Assembly: GCF_934772795.1 (NCBI RefSeq)
Contig: NZ_CAKVMR010000012.1
Span: 1-43,597 of the forward strand
Direction of reading: 5' to 3'
From: an uncultured Holdemanella sp.
GTDB lineage: Bacteria; Bacillota_I; Bacilli_A; Erysipelotrichales; Erysipelotrichaceae
DNA length: 43,597 nt
In this document: positions 15,217 to 22,705 of the stretch, piece after piece
Layout: each line of letters starts with the position of its first letter
How positions within the stretch are numbered: the stretch's first letter is position 1
Translations under genes and position numbers: made by a program
Notes under the pieces: model-generated
What the model was told of the DNA's origin: nothing
Databases searched by the model: none
What the model saw: the letters and a program-made list of their open reading frames with translations, nothing else

Positions 15217-16734
15217 TTATTGTTCACTTAATTCGTGAAGACGATCTCCATATGCAGATTCATCTGCTTCTTTCTTATCGTTTTCAGTCGCATATTTTTT
15301 AACTAATGCGCTTGATTTGTTGATTGGTTGTAAAGTACCAGCACCGGCAACACATCCACCAGGACATGCCATACCTTCAAGTAGGTATCCGTTTAATCTT
15401 CCAGCTTTAGCCATCATCAACATTGTCTTACAGTTCTTTAATCCTTCAGCAGCCTGAACCTTAACTTCTGTTCCAGGGTGTTCTTTTTGAATCAAGTCTT
15501 TAACAGCCTTGGCAACTCCACCACTAACGGCGAATCCACGACCAGCATTTGTTCCTTCAGTCAATGGATCTGAAGTTGTAATTTGATCTAATTCAATACC
15601 TTTCGCATTGAACATACCCATAACTTCTTCAAAAGTTAATACGAAGTCAACATCACTACGGATTGATTTACGGCTTGCTTCCAATTTTTTAGCAGCACAA
15701 GGACCGATGAATACAACTTTTGCGTTTGGTTTTTCTTTTTTGATCAAACGACCCGTTAATACCATTGGAGTTAATGCCATTGAAATGTATGGTGCAAAGT
15801 CAGGGAAGTTCTTCTTTGCCATAACTGACCATGCAGGACAGCAACTTGTAGCCATAAATGGTTGCTTTTCAGGAACTTTATCTAAGAAGTCTTCAGCTTC
15901 TTCAATTGTACATAAGTCAGCACCAATGGCAACTTCTACAACATCCGCAAAACCTACAGCTTTTAATGCAGCTTTTACTTTGTCTGGCGTTACAGCTGGA
16001 CCAAATTGACCAACGAAAGCAGGGGCAACAGCCGCAATGACTTCATAGCCTTCTTTCATGGCATAGATTGTTTGGAAAATTTGTCCTTTATCTACGATAG
16101 CTCCGAATGGACAGTTAACTAGACACATTCCACAGCTAACACATTTATCGTAATCGATTTCTGCTTTTCCATCTTCATCCGATTTGATCGCATCCATTCC
16201 ACAACTTGCAGCACATGGACGTTCTAATTTAGTGATTGCGTGATATGGACAAGCATCCATACAACGTCCACACTTAATACATTTTTCCTGATCGATGCAG
16301 CTCTTTCCATTTACGATATGAATTGCATCCTTTGGACATACCTCAGTACATTGGTGAGATAAACATCCTTGACAAGCGTTTGTTACGAAAACCTTTTTTT
16401 CAGGACATGCGTTACATGCGAACTTAATAATATTGATAAGTGGATCATCATAATATTTTTTCGCAATTGTACTTTCTTCGATTCCATCTGAAATATTTGT
16501 ATATTCAGTAATATCACGAACAGGCAAGCCCATACCCAAACGTAATCTTTCACCGATAATTGCACGTTCTAGAAAAATACTATCACGATATTTTGCTTTT
16601 GTACCAGGTAAGATTTCATATGGGATTTCTTCCATACGTTTAGAATAATCTGTATTGTCATCGTACGCCATTGAAGCGATGGCAGTAAAGACCTGACGAC
16701 GAAGGTCAGTTACCGAGTTATAAATTCCTCTCAT
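15217..16734 (-). CDS. [FeFe] hydrogenase, monomeric, group B-like
   Basis: 505 residues; AGGAGGA lies 4 nt before ATG 16734. After an N-terminal extension (1-105) come Cys-rich ferredoxin modules: C107/C110, CQGCLSHQCTEVC (121-133), CIKCGRCMDACP (152-163) and CVSCGMCLVNCP (198-209). The H-cluster domain has all three signatures: TSCCPAW (296-302), GPCAAKK (344-350) and EGMACPGGC (453-461). It would take up or release H2 with ferredoxin. The ferredoxin arrangement and the TSCCPAW/GPC variants fit group B rather than the fermentative group A; a sensory role cannot be excluded. The maturases HydE, HydF and HydG are needed for the cofactor and are not in this window. Confidence 0.9.
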   Translation of the reverse strand: MRGIYNSVTDLRRQVFTAIASMAYDDNTDYSKRMEEIPYEILPGTKAKYRDSIFLERAIIGERLRLGMGLPVRDITEYTNISDGIEESTIAKKYYDDPLINIIKFACNACPEKKVFVTNACQGCLSHQCTEVCPKDAIHIVNGKSCIDQEKCIKCGRCMDACPYHAITKLERPCAASCGMDAIKSDEDGKAEIDYDKCVSCGMCLVNCPFGAIVDKGQIFQTIYAMKEGYEVIAAVAPAFVGQFGPAVTPDKVKAALKAVGFADVVEVAIGADLCTIEEAEDFLDKVPEKQPFMATSCCPAWSVMAKKNFPDFAPYISMALTPMVLTGRLIKKEKPNAKVVFIGPCAAKKLEASRKSIRSDVDFVLTFEEVMGMFNAKGIELDQITTSDPLTEGTNAGRGFAVSGGVAKAVKDLIQKEHPGTEVKVQAAEGLKNCKTMLMMAKAGRLNGYLLEGMACPGGCVAGAGTLQPINKSSALVKKYATENDKKEADESAYGDRLHELSEQ

Positions 16735-16774
16735 ATTTCCTCCTAATTCAATTCCTCATATATACTCATACAAT

Positions 16775-16802
16775 ATTATATAGTAAAAACTATATTTGTG
16801 AA
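16775..16802 (-). promoter_or_regulatory. Promoter of the hydrogenase gene
   Basis: Minus strand TTCACA (16802-16797), 16 nt, TATAAT (16780-16775), in a 137-bp divergent region with the HAD gene. Confidence 0.65.
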
Positions 16803-16843
16803 AGTTTTAATTAGTATAAAATGTTATTATTTTTTTCTAATAG

Positions 16844-16852
16844 TGATATAAT
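16844..16852 (+). promoter_or_regulatory. Extended -10 promoter of the HAD-rluA unit
   Basis: TGATATAAT (16844-16852) is a perfect extended -10; the -35 region (TTATTA, 16824-16829) is weak. A start about 7 nt downstream leaves a leader of only about 13 nt, beginning right at the Shine-Dalgarno GGGGTGA. Confidence 0.6.
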
Positions 16853-16871
16853 ACCGTGCGGGGTGAATTGT

Positions 16872-17513
16872 TTGGTAAAAATAGTATGGGATTGGAATGG
16901 AACATTATTGAATGATGTTGACTTATGTTTTTCTTGTATCAACCGTCTTTTAGTCAGTCATGATTTGAAACCTTTAGATACTCTAGGTCAATATCGAGAA
17001 GTATTTACGTTTCCAATAGAAGATTATTATAAAAGGGTAGGTTTTGATTTTGATAAAACACCTTTTTCCATATTGGCTCACGAATATATGGAGGATTATC
17101 AAGAAAAAAGCTATGCTTGTGATTTACATTCAGATGTATTGGATGTTGTGAATAGGGCAAAGGATTTGGGTTTTTCGCAAACCGTTCTTTCTGCAAGTAA
17201 AATGGATTATCTTCTTAAACAAATGAAAACTTTAAATGTCGATACATTGTTTGATTCGATATACGGAATCAATGATATTTATGCGAAAAGTAAAGTGGAA
17301 TTAGCTCATGCATTTAAACAAACTTGTAACCTAGATGATGAAATTTATTTTGTAGGAGATAGTGTTCATGATTATGAAGTCGCAAAGAGTATTGGTGCCA
17401 AGTGTATCTTGGTGACTACTGGACATCAAAATCGAGCGACATTAGAAAGCGTACATGTACCGGTTATGGACAGTTTAATGGAAAGTTTGGATTTAATTTA
17501 TGAAAGAGATTAA
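16872..17513 (+). CDS. HAD-superfamily phosphatase (phosphoglycolate phosphatase-like)
   Basis: 213 residues from TTG 16872, chosen because GGGGTGA (16860-16866) is 5 nt upstream and the product then begins MVKIVWDWNGTLLND, the usual start for this subgroup. Motif I is DWNGT, motif II is in VLSAS, and motif IV is FVGDSVHDYEVAKSIG. A helical cap lies between motifs I and II. HAD enzymes of this kind hydrolyse small phosphate esters; the substrate is not evident. The 3' end overlaps the pseudouridine synthase gene by 14 nt, so the two are co-translated. Confidence 0.85.
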   Translation: MVKIVWDWNGTLLNDVDLCFSCINRLLVSHDLKPLDTLGQYREVFTFPIEDYYKRVGFDFDKTPFSILAHEYMEDYQEKSYACDLHSDVLDVVNRAKDLGFSQTVLSASKMDYLLKQMKTLNVDTLFDSIYGINDIYAKSKVELAHAFKQTCNLDDEIYFVGDSVHDYEVAKSIGAKCILVTTGHQNRATLESVHVPVMDSLMESLDLIYERD

Positions 17514-18387
17514 AATCAATTCAAATGATGCAAATCAAAGACTGGATAAGTTTTTGATGAAGACTTTTCCAAAATTGAGTAAATCAATGATGTATAAGGC
17601 GATTCGAAATAAAAAAATAAAAGTGAATCGCAAGCGTTGTACTTTTGATCAGAAAATCCAGGAAAATGATAGTATTCTATTGTTTTTACCTCCGGATGTT
17701 TTAGAAGAGAAACAAGTAGATACGCAATATATATCATCACAGTTGGATGTTGTTTATGAAGATGAAAATATCTTGATTGTGAATAAACCCTATGGCTTAT
17801 TGTCACAGAGTGATCAAAGCAAAACTCAAGATTGTTTGGTAAATCGTGTACAAGCATACTTAATGGAAAAAAACGAGTATGATCCAAATAAGGAACATTC
17901 TTTTGCTCCAAGTATTTGTCATAGACTGGATCGAAATACGACAGGTCTAGTGATTGCTGCAAAGAATGCGAATGCTTTAAGAAAAGTAAACGAAGCAATC
18001 GCAAATCGTAAAATCCAGAAGATGTATCGGGCATATGTTACTGGTACTTTTAAAGAAAAAGATTTTAGTATGTGTTATTACATTCGCAAAGAAAATACGA
18101 TTGCGAAAGTAAGTGATAAAAAATTAGAAGGCTATCAGAAAGTATTAATGGATGTGCATGTTGAAAGAAATGATGGCGAGAATTCAATATGTACAATTAC
18201 ACTTCATACAGGAAGATTTCATCAGATTCGTGCCCTGATGGGGCATATAAAGCATCCTTTGTTGGGTGACGTCAAATATGGATATCATGGAAAGAAAAGA
18301 CCGATAAAATTGATGGCATATCGGTTGGAGTTTCGTGATGTAGATTTGCCACTTCAACAAACGGTGTTTGAAATTCCAAGAGCATAG
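17500..18387 (+). CDS. RluA-family pseudouridine synthase with S4 domain
   Basis: 295 residues, starting 14 nt before the end of the HAD gene. An S4 RNA-binding domain occupies about 12-70 (RLDKFLMKTFPKLSKSMMYK, IKVNRKRC). The catalytic domain has the aspartate in HRLDRNTTG (D144) and the closing motif GRFHQIRALMGHI. It converts uridine to pseudouridine in rRNA or tRNA; the target cannot be read from sequence, though the rluC/rluD type is closest. An antiporter gene follows after 15 nt, probably in the same unit. Confidence 0.93.
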   Translation: MKEIKINSNDANQRLDKFLMKTFPKLSKSMMYKAIRNKKIKVNRKRCTFDQKIQENDSILLFLPPDVLEEKQVDTQYISSQLDVVYEDENILIVNKPYGLLSQSDQSKTQDCLVNRVQAYLMEKNEYDPNKEHSFAPSICHRLDRNTTGLVIAAKNANALRKVNEAIANRKIQKMYRAYVTGTFKEKDFSMCYYIRKENTIAKVSDKKLEGYQKVLMDVHVERNDGENSICTITLHTGRFHQIRALMGHIKHPLLGDVKYGYHGKKRPIKLMAYRLEFRDVDLPLQQTVFEIPRA

Positions 18388-18402
18388 TGGGAGGATATGA
18401 AT

Positions 18403-19599
18403 ATGCAAGAATATCGATATTTATTAGATATTGCCTTAATTTTATTAATGACAAAAGCCTTTGGACTTTTTTCTCGTCGTTTACGTATGCCATCTGTAGT
18501 AGGTGCATTGATTGCGGGTATTGTTTTAGGACCTGCGGTGTTAAATATAGTTGAGCCAAGTAAGTTGATTGAATCTTTATCAGAAATTGGTGTTATTGTC
18601 CTAATGTTTGCGGCTGGTCTAGAAACAAGTATTACAGATTTAAAAAAGGCTGGATTAAAAGCATTTATTATTGCAACACTAGGTGTGTTAGTTCCTTTAG
18701 CTGTTGGCTATGTAGTTGGTGGATTCTATAATGTGGGTCCAGATGCTTGGTTACACAACTTATTCTTAGGTGTTATCTTGACAGCTACAAGTGTAGGTAT
18801 CACGGTAGAAACATTGAAAGAAATGGGTTGTATGTCTACTGAAAGTGGAAATGCGATTCTAGCTGCAGCTGTTATTGATGATGTTTTAGGAATTGTTTGT
18901 TTGACATTAGTAACAGGTATGGCTGACAGTTCAGTGAACATTGGTGTTGTCATGTTTAAGATTTTACTATTCTTTGTGTTTGCAGTTGTTGTTGGGGTAA
19001 TTTTACACAAAGTATTCTCGTGGTGGTTTGAACATGATTCACGTGGTGGACTACAAAGATATTCAATCGTATCTTTTGCGTTCGCATTGATTATGGCATT
19101 CTGTTCAGAAGCATTCTTTGGTGTAGCCGATATCACAGGAAGCTTTGTGGCAGGCTTGATTCTTTCTGGTACAAAACAATGTGCCTATGTCACTAAACGT
19201 ATTTCAACATTATCTTACATGCTGATTACACCTGTATTCTTTGCGAGCATTGGATTAAAACTTTCACCAATTACATGGAGTGCTGAATTGATTGAATTAG
19301 TAATTGTTTTATGTATCATATCTGTTTTGACAAAAATTATTGGATGTGGTTTGGGTGCTATTGTATGTAAATATACACCAACACAAGCTATTCGTATTGG
19401 ATGTGGTATGATCAGTCGTGGAGAAGTTGCCTTGATTGTCGCAAATAAAGGTATGGCATTAGGAATCTTACCAGAAGTCTTTGTGACTCCAGTATTATTG
19501 TGTGTCGTATTCACAACGGTTATTACACCAATCTTATTAAAAATTGTATATAAAAAGAAACCTAACGATGCAGATTTTGTACAAACTGCAAATTGTTAA
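18403..19599 (+). CDS. CPA2-family cation:proton antiporter
   Basis: 398 residues from ATG 18403, 8 nt after GGAGG; the ATG at 18397 is only 2 nt from it and less likely. About 12-13 hydrophobic segments. Family features include RLRMPSVVGALIAGIVLGP (about 25-43), the ion-site region AAAVIDDVLGI with two adjacent aspartates (about 153), and the late segment GMISRGEVALIVANKG. It exchanges Na+ or K+ for H+ across the membrane. No TrkA-N or RCK domain is fused to it. A strong terminator follows. Confidence 0.92.
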   Translation: MQEYRYLLDIALILLMTKAFGLFSRRLRMPSVVGALIAGIVLGPAVLNIVEPSKLIESLSEIGVIVLMFAAGLETSITDLKKAGLKAFIIATLGVLVPLAVGYVVGGFYNVGPDAWLHNLFLGVILTATSVGITVETLKEMGCMSTESGNAILAAAVIDDVLGIVCLTLVTGMADSSVNIGVVMFKILLFFVFAVVVGVILHKVFSWWFEHDSRGGLQRYSIVSFAFALIMAFCSEAFFGVADITGSFVAGLILSGTKQCAYVTKRISTLSYMLITPVFFASIGLKLSPITWSAELIELVIVLCIISVLTKIIGCGLGAIVCKYTPTQAIRIGCGMISRGEVALIVANKGMALGILPEVFVTPVLLCVVFTTVITPILLKIVYKKKPNDADFVQTANC

Positions 19600-19614
19600 T
19601 AATATTTTCACATT

Positions 19615-19650
19615 GAGTCTTTATACTTAAAGTATGAAGACTCTTTTTTT
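19615..19650 (+). terminator. Intrinsic terminator of the antiporter unit; contains the next start codon
   Basis: GAGTCTT-T-ATACTT (19615-19628) pairs with AGTAT-G-AAGACTC (19631-19643), followed by seven T. The ATG at 19634 lies in the 3' arm. Confidence 0.9.
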
Positions 19651-20113
19651 AATGTTGATCATTACTTTTCTAATCAAACCATTTCAATTGTCGACTGTGT
19701 ATTTCGTTTTATTTTTGTATTTTTTGGCAAAAAAAGACTATGAAACGATGTATATTGAAAAATATTGGATTTTTCCGTCTATACTTCTTTTATTCTTTTG
19801 TTCAAGTTATGTGCCATTATTCAATCGAGTATGTACAAGTCTGGTTTTTCTGTTGGTCAGTGGAACTATTAAAATGATTAAACCCGATTGGATAGGTAGT
19901 GCTGATGTATGTTTTTTAACTTTTTTTGGTTTTTATTTAGGGATAGAAAGAATGCTTGTAGCTTTATATATCAGTGTTTTACTTGGGTTTATTTGGATTT
20001 TATATAAAAAAAAGCATATCCTTCCATATCTATCTTGTTTATCAATAGGTGTCTGGATAGCTTATCTGAAAGGATATACGATTTTCTATTTTCTAATGAA
20101 TCTTTTTTCTTGA
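19634..20113 (+). CDS. Prepilin-peptidase-like (A24 family) membrane protein
   Basis: 159 residues if started at ATG 19634, or 153 from ATG 19652. About five to six membrane segments. Two aspartates sit where the A24 aspartic peptidases have theirs: D35 in KKDYETMYIEKYWIFPS, comparable to the D-x(6)-IP motif, and D91 in WIGSADV, a variant of GxGD with alanine for the second glycine. These enzymes cleave and sometimes methylate type IV prepilins or competence pseudopilins. The protein is short and lacks the N-terminal Cys-rich methylase part, and no pilin or com genes are nearby. Both candidate starts lack a Shine-Dalgarno, and the first is inside the terminator stem. Confidence 0.6.
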   Translation: MKTLFLMLIITFLIKPFQLSTVYFVLFLYFLAKKDYETMYIEKYWIFPSILLLFFCSSYVPLFNRVCTSLVFLLVSGTIKMIKPDWIGSADVCFLTFFGFYLGIERMLVALYISVLLGFIWILYKKKHILPYLSCLSIGVWIAYLKGYTIFYFLMNLFS

Positions 20114-20877
20114 GGACAAGTGATATCAATGTCATTAAATTGAATATGATGACTTTGAAGTAAAAGTCCCGTATTATCAATTCTTTTACCACCATATAAA
20201 GGATCGTTTAATATGGGATGGTTCAAAGAAGCACATTGAACACGGATTTGATGTTTTCTTCCTGTTAGAATCGTTACTTGAATCAACGAACAATCTTTAT
20301 AGTTTTTAAGTGTATTAAATATTGAAATACTTTCTTTTCCATTTGGATGAATGATCATTTTCTTGGCATTATGACGATCTCTTGCGATATTTGAAACAAT
20401 CTTTTTATTTTTATAATTCGTATGACCTTGAACTAATGCGATATAGTCTTTTTTAATATGGTGTTCTTCCATGTTTTTATCACAATACGCCTGGAAAAAT
20501 GGGTGCTTACAAAATAAGACTAAACCACTCGTTTCATAATCGATACGATGAATCGCTTGAGCTGGATATTTGTTTCCGTTTAGTAAAAGATATCCATTTA
20601 CACGGGCTTGTAGCGTATCTTGACTGTTTCCATCATCGTGTACTAATAAAAAGGGAGGTTTAAAGGCTACTATTAGAAAAACATCTTCATATAAAATGTT
20701 TACAGGCTCATAATTGATTTCAACGTCTTTTTCAGGATAATTAAAATAGATGGTTTTATTGTTTTCATCTATTTTTAAATATTTCTTGTGGTTTTTTGAA
20801 ATACTAAAAGTCTCAAAAATCTCTTGAGAAGTTGTCGTATAGCGCATGTAGTTTTCATTTATTTCTTTTATGAGCAT
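20086..20877 (-). CDS. RluA-family pseudouridine synthase, second copy
   Basis: 263 residues. The N-terminal about 55 residues keep an S4-like pattern (IFETFSISKNHKKYLK, NNKTIYFNYPEKDVEI). The catalytic aspartate is in HRIDYETSG (D113), and GRKHQIRVQCASLNHPIL closes the active site. It modifies uridine in a structured RNA; target unknown. Converges with the prepilin-peptidase-like gene, overlapping it by 28 nt at the 3' ends, which may limit expression of both. No Shine-Dalgarno precedes the ATG, and the predicted promoter would give a leader of only about 5 nt. Confidence 0.9.
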   Translation of the reverse strand: MLIKEINENYMRYTTTSQEIFETFSISKNHKKYLKIDENNKTIYFNYPEKDVEINYEPVNILYEDVFLIVAFKPPFLLVHDDGNSQDTLQARVNGYLLLNGNKYPAQAIHRIDYETSGLVLFCKHPFFQAYCDKNMEEHHIKKDYIALVQGHTNYKNKKIVSNIARDRHNAKKMIIHPNGKESISIFNTLKNYKDCSLIQVTILTGRKHQIRVQCASLNHPILNDPLYGGKRIDNTGLLLQSHHIQFNDIDITCPQEKRFIRK

Positions 20878-20888
20878 ATCAATAGAAT

Positions 20889-20916
20889 ATTTTAATGATG
20901 CGTGTCATAATGTCAA
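20889..20916 (-). promoter_or_regulatory. Promoter of the second rluA-type gene
   Basis: Minus strand TTGACA (20916-20911), 16 nt, TAAAAT (20894-20889). The -10 ends 11 nt before the ATG, so the transcript would be almost leaderless. It overlaps the leader region of the divergent superoxide reductase gene. Confidence 0.65.
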
Positions 20917-20938
20917 TAGAAGAACAGGAGGAATACTT

Positions 20939-21307
20939 ATGAAAATCTATAAGAATTTAGAAACTGGTAGCGTTGTTGAAGGATTGTTGATGGATGAAAT
21001 TCCTAGTGGGTATCGTGAATTAAAAGCTGGTGAAGTGGATGCAGCACAAGAAAAACATGTTCCACAAGTAAGTGTAGAAGATAATAAACTTAAAGTTGTT
21101 GTGGGAAGTGTTGAACATCCAATGTTAGAGGCACACTATATCACGAATATTTGGGTGGAATATAGTGATGGAACAGTGGATCGTGCAGGCTTAGTTCCAG
21201 GTATGAAACCAGAATCTATTTTTGATCCAAAAGGAAGAACTGGTAAGGTAACTGTGTATGAGTATTGTAACTTGCATGGTTTGTGGAAGAATGAAATCGA
21301 ATTGTAA
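20939..21307 (+). CDS. Superoxide reductase (desulfoferrodoxin family) lacking the rubredoxin-like centre
   Basis: 122 residues from ATG 20939, with CAGGAGG about 6 nt upstream. The C-terminal superoxide reductase domain is complete: iron ligands H40 (EKHVP), H60 (EHPM), H66 (AHYI), C110 and H113 (EYCNLHGLW), plus the catalytic E38/K39 pair. It reduces superoxide to hydrogen peroxide, without making O2, as anaerobes do. The first about 30 residues align with the desulforedoxin domain of the two-iron enzyme (MKIYKNLETGSVVE) but every cysteine that would hold the first iron is gone. It therefore works as a one-iron enzyme that keeps the remnant domain. Confidence 0.92.
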   Translation: MKIYKNLETGSVVEGLLMDEIPSGYRELKAGEVDAAQEKHVPQVSVEDNKLKVVVGSVEHPMLEAHYITNIWVEYSDGTVDRAGLVPGMKPESIFDPKGRTGKVTVYEYCNLHGLWKNEIEL

Positions 21308-21326
21308 TAAAAATGTAAAAAGATTG

Positions 21327-21358
21327 ACAGATTGTTGAAATAAACAATCTGTTTTTTT
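21327..21358 (+). terminator. Intrinsic terminator of the superoxide reductase gene
   Basis: ACAGATTGTT (21327-21336) pairs perfectly with AACAATCTGT (21343-21352) around GAAATA, followed by T. Confidence 0.9.
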
Positions 21359-21363
21359 ATAAT
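21335..21363 (+). promoter_or_regulatory. Promoter of the ClC gene, embedded in the upstream terminator
   Basis: TTGAAA (21335-21340) in the terminator loop, 17 nt, perfect TATAAT (21358-21363). The -10 ends 6 nt before ATG 21370, so transcription would start at or next to the initiation codon. Confidence 0.75.
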
Positions 21364-21369
21364 AAGTAT

Positions 21370-22590
21370 ATGTATAAAGAGAAGTTAAGAGAATCGTTTA
21401 AAGTTTATGATGAAATTGTATTAAAGTGTTTTTGTGGGATTTTTATAGGTGCTATCGTTGCGATATGTGAAGTCATTTTTGGTAAAGGATTAGAATGGAT
21501 CTTGAATTTTAGAGAACATATGGGAAGTATAATGTTAGTAGGGCTTCCTTTTGCAGGATTAGCTATCGTGTTCTTATTTGATCATTGGGGAAGAATATCA
21601 AGAAAAGGTATGGGACTTGTCTTTGAAGTTGATCAAGGAAAGAGTGATTGGATTCCACTTCGTATGGCTCCTTTTATGGTTGTATCGACTTGGATTACCC
21701 ACTTCTTTGGAGGTAGTGCTGGTAGAGAAGGTGTTGCGATGCAGATTGGAGCTACTGTATCACATTATTTTGGTAAGTATTTCCGCTTTAAAAACAGTGG
21801 AGTTATCTTTATGGTTGCCGGTATGGCAGCTGGTTTTGCCGGATTGTTTGGTACGCCAATTACGGCAATTTTCTTTGCTTTAGAAGTTTTAGTTGCTGGA
21901 ACTTTGAAATATCGAGCTATGTCTTGTGCAATTCCGGCTAGTTTTACGGCAGCTTATGTTTCTAGCTTGTTTGGATTACACAAGAGTACTTTTAAGATAG
22001 GAAATGTAAGTGATTTGGATGTTGAACTCTCAATTAAACTTTTAGTTTTAGGAATTTTGTTTGGTATGGTTGGTGGTTTATTTGCGTATTTCTTAAAACA
22101 CACCAAAGCTTTTGTCACAACTAAAATCACAAATCCTTATAAACGTATTTTTATGATGGGTATTTTTGTAGCACTTTTGTTATTTGTGTTTGGAAGATGT
22201 CGTTATTCTGGTGTGGGTGAAAACTTGATTGTCGGATCTTTTACATCCGAAAAAATCTATGGATATGACTGGATCTTAAAGTTTGCCTTAACGATTTTAA
22301 CACTATCGGCTGGCTTTCAAGGTGGTGAGGTTACGCCATTATTTGCGATTGGATCAAGTCTTGGAGTTATAATTGCACCTGCATTTGGTTTAGATCCATT
22401 GTTTGTGGCTGCACTAGGGTATAGTAGTGTATTTGGGGCTGCAACAAACACATTTTTAGCGCCAATTGCGATTGGCATGGAAGTTTTTGGATATCAATAT
22501 TTTCCTTTCTTCTTTATTGTATGTGCTATATCTTATATCGCAAATCAAAACGAATCAATTTATGCTTTGCAAAGACAAGTCAGAGAATGA
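21370..22590 (+). CDS. ClC-family chloride or fluoride channel/antiporter
   Basis: 406 residues with 10-11 hydrophobic segments. Family motifs are GGSAGREGVAMQIGA (about 115-130, the anion-binding loop) and FQGGEVTPLFAIGSSLG (about 317-333). The GREG variant resembles the fluoride-exporting ClC-F branch as much as the chloride one, so the ion is open. There is no Shine-Dalgarno before ATG 21370, and the promoter places the transcript start at the ATG, so the mRNA looks leaderless. A start further inside would cut the first membrane helix. A terminator overlaps the stop codon. Confidence 0.9.
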   Translation: MYKEKLRESFKVYDEIVLKCFCGIFIGAIVAICEVIFGKGLEWILNFREHMGSIMLVGLPFAGLAIVFLFDHWGRISRKGMGLVFEVDQGKSDWIPLRMAPFMVVSTWITHFFGGSAGREGVAMQIGATVSHYFGKYFRFKNSGVIFMVAGMAAGFAGLFGTPITAIFFALEVLVAGTLKYRAMSCAIPASFTAAYVSSLFGLHKSTFKIGNVSDLDVELSIKLLVLGILFGMVGGLFAYFLKHTKAFVTTKITNPYKRIFMMGIFVALLLFVFGRCRYSGVGENLIVGSFTSEKIYGYDWILKFALTILTLSAGFQGGEVTPLFAIGSSLGVIIAPAFGLDPLFVAALGYSSVFGAATNTFLAPIAIGMEVFGYQYFPFFFIVCAISYIANQNESIYALQRQVRE

Positions 22591-22603
22591 TTTGTCTTTT
22601 TTT
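22571..22603 (+). terminator. Intrinsic terminator of the ClC gene
   Basis: AAAGACAA (22571-22578) pairs with TTGTCTTT (22592-22599), followed by T; the stop codon lies in the loop. Confidence 0.8.
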
Positions 22604-22661
22604 GTAGTGTTTTGAAAACGCATACAAATTTAAGGAAACGAGTAGATTTTATTTGAAAAAG

Positions 22662-22670
22662 TGCTATACT
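22662..22670 (+). promoter_or_regulatory. Extended -10 promoter of the glg operon
   Basis: TGCTATACT (22662-22670); the -35 region is weak. It lies 35 nt before the glgC ATG. Confidence 0.5.
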
Positions 22671-22705
22671 TTATTTATATAAAGAGTATTATTAGGAGGA
22701 TGATT

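Noticed and set aside
17516..18034. 172-codon open frame on the minus strand
   Set aside because: It lies wholly within the rluA-type gene, has no ribosome site and no family-like composition; a shadow frame.
21308..21369. Fluoride riboswitch before the ClC gene
   Set aside because: The promoter places the transcript start at the ATG, so there is no leader to hold a riboswitch.
22661..22705. Longer glgC start at 22661
   Set aside because: It overlaps the -10 box; ATG 22706 has AGGAGG at proper spacing and gives the normal N-terminus.
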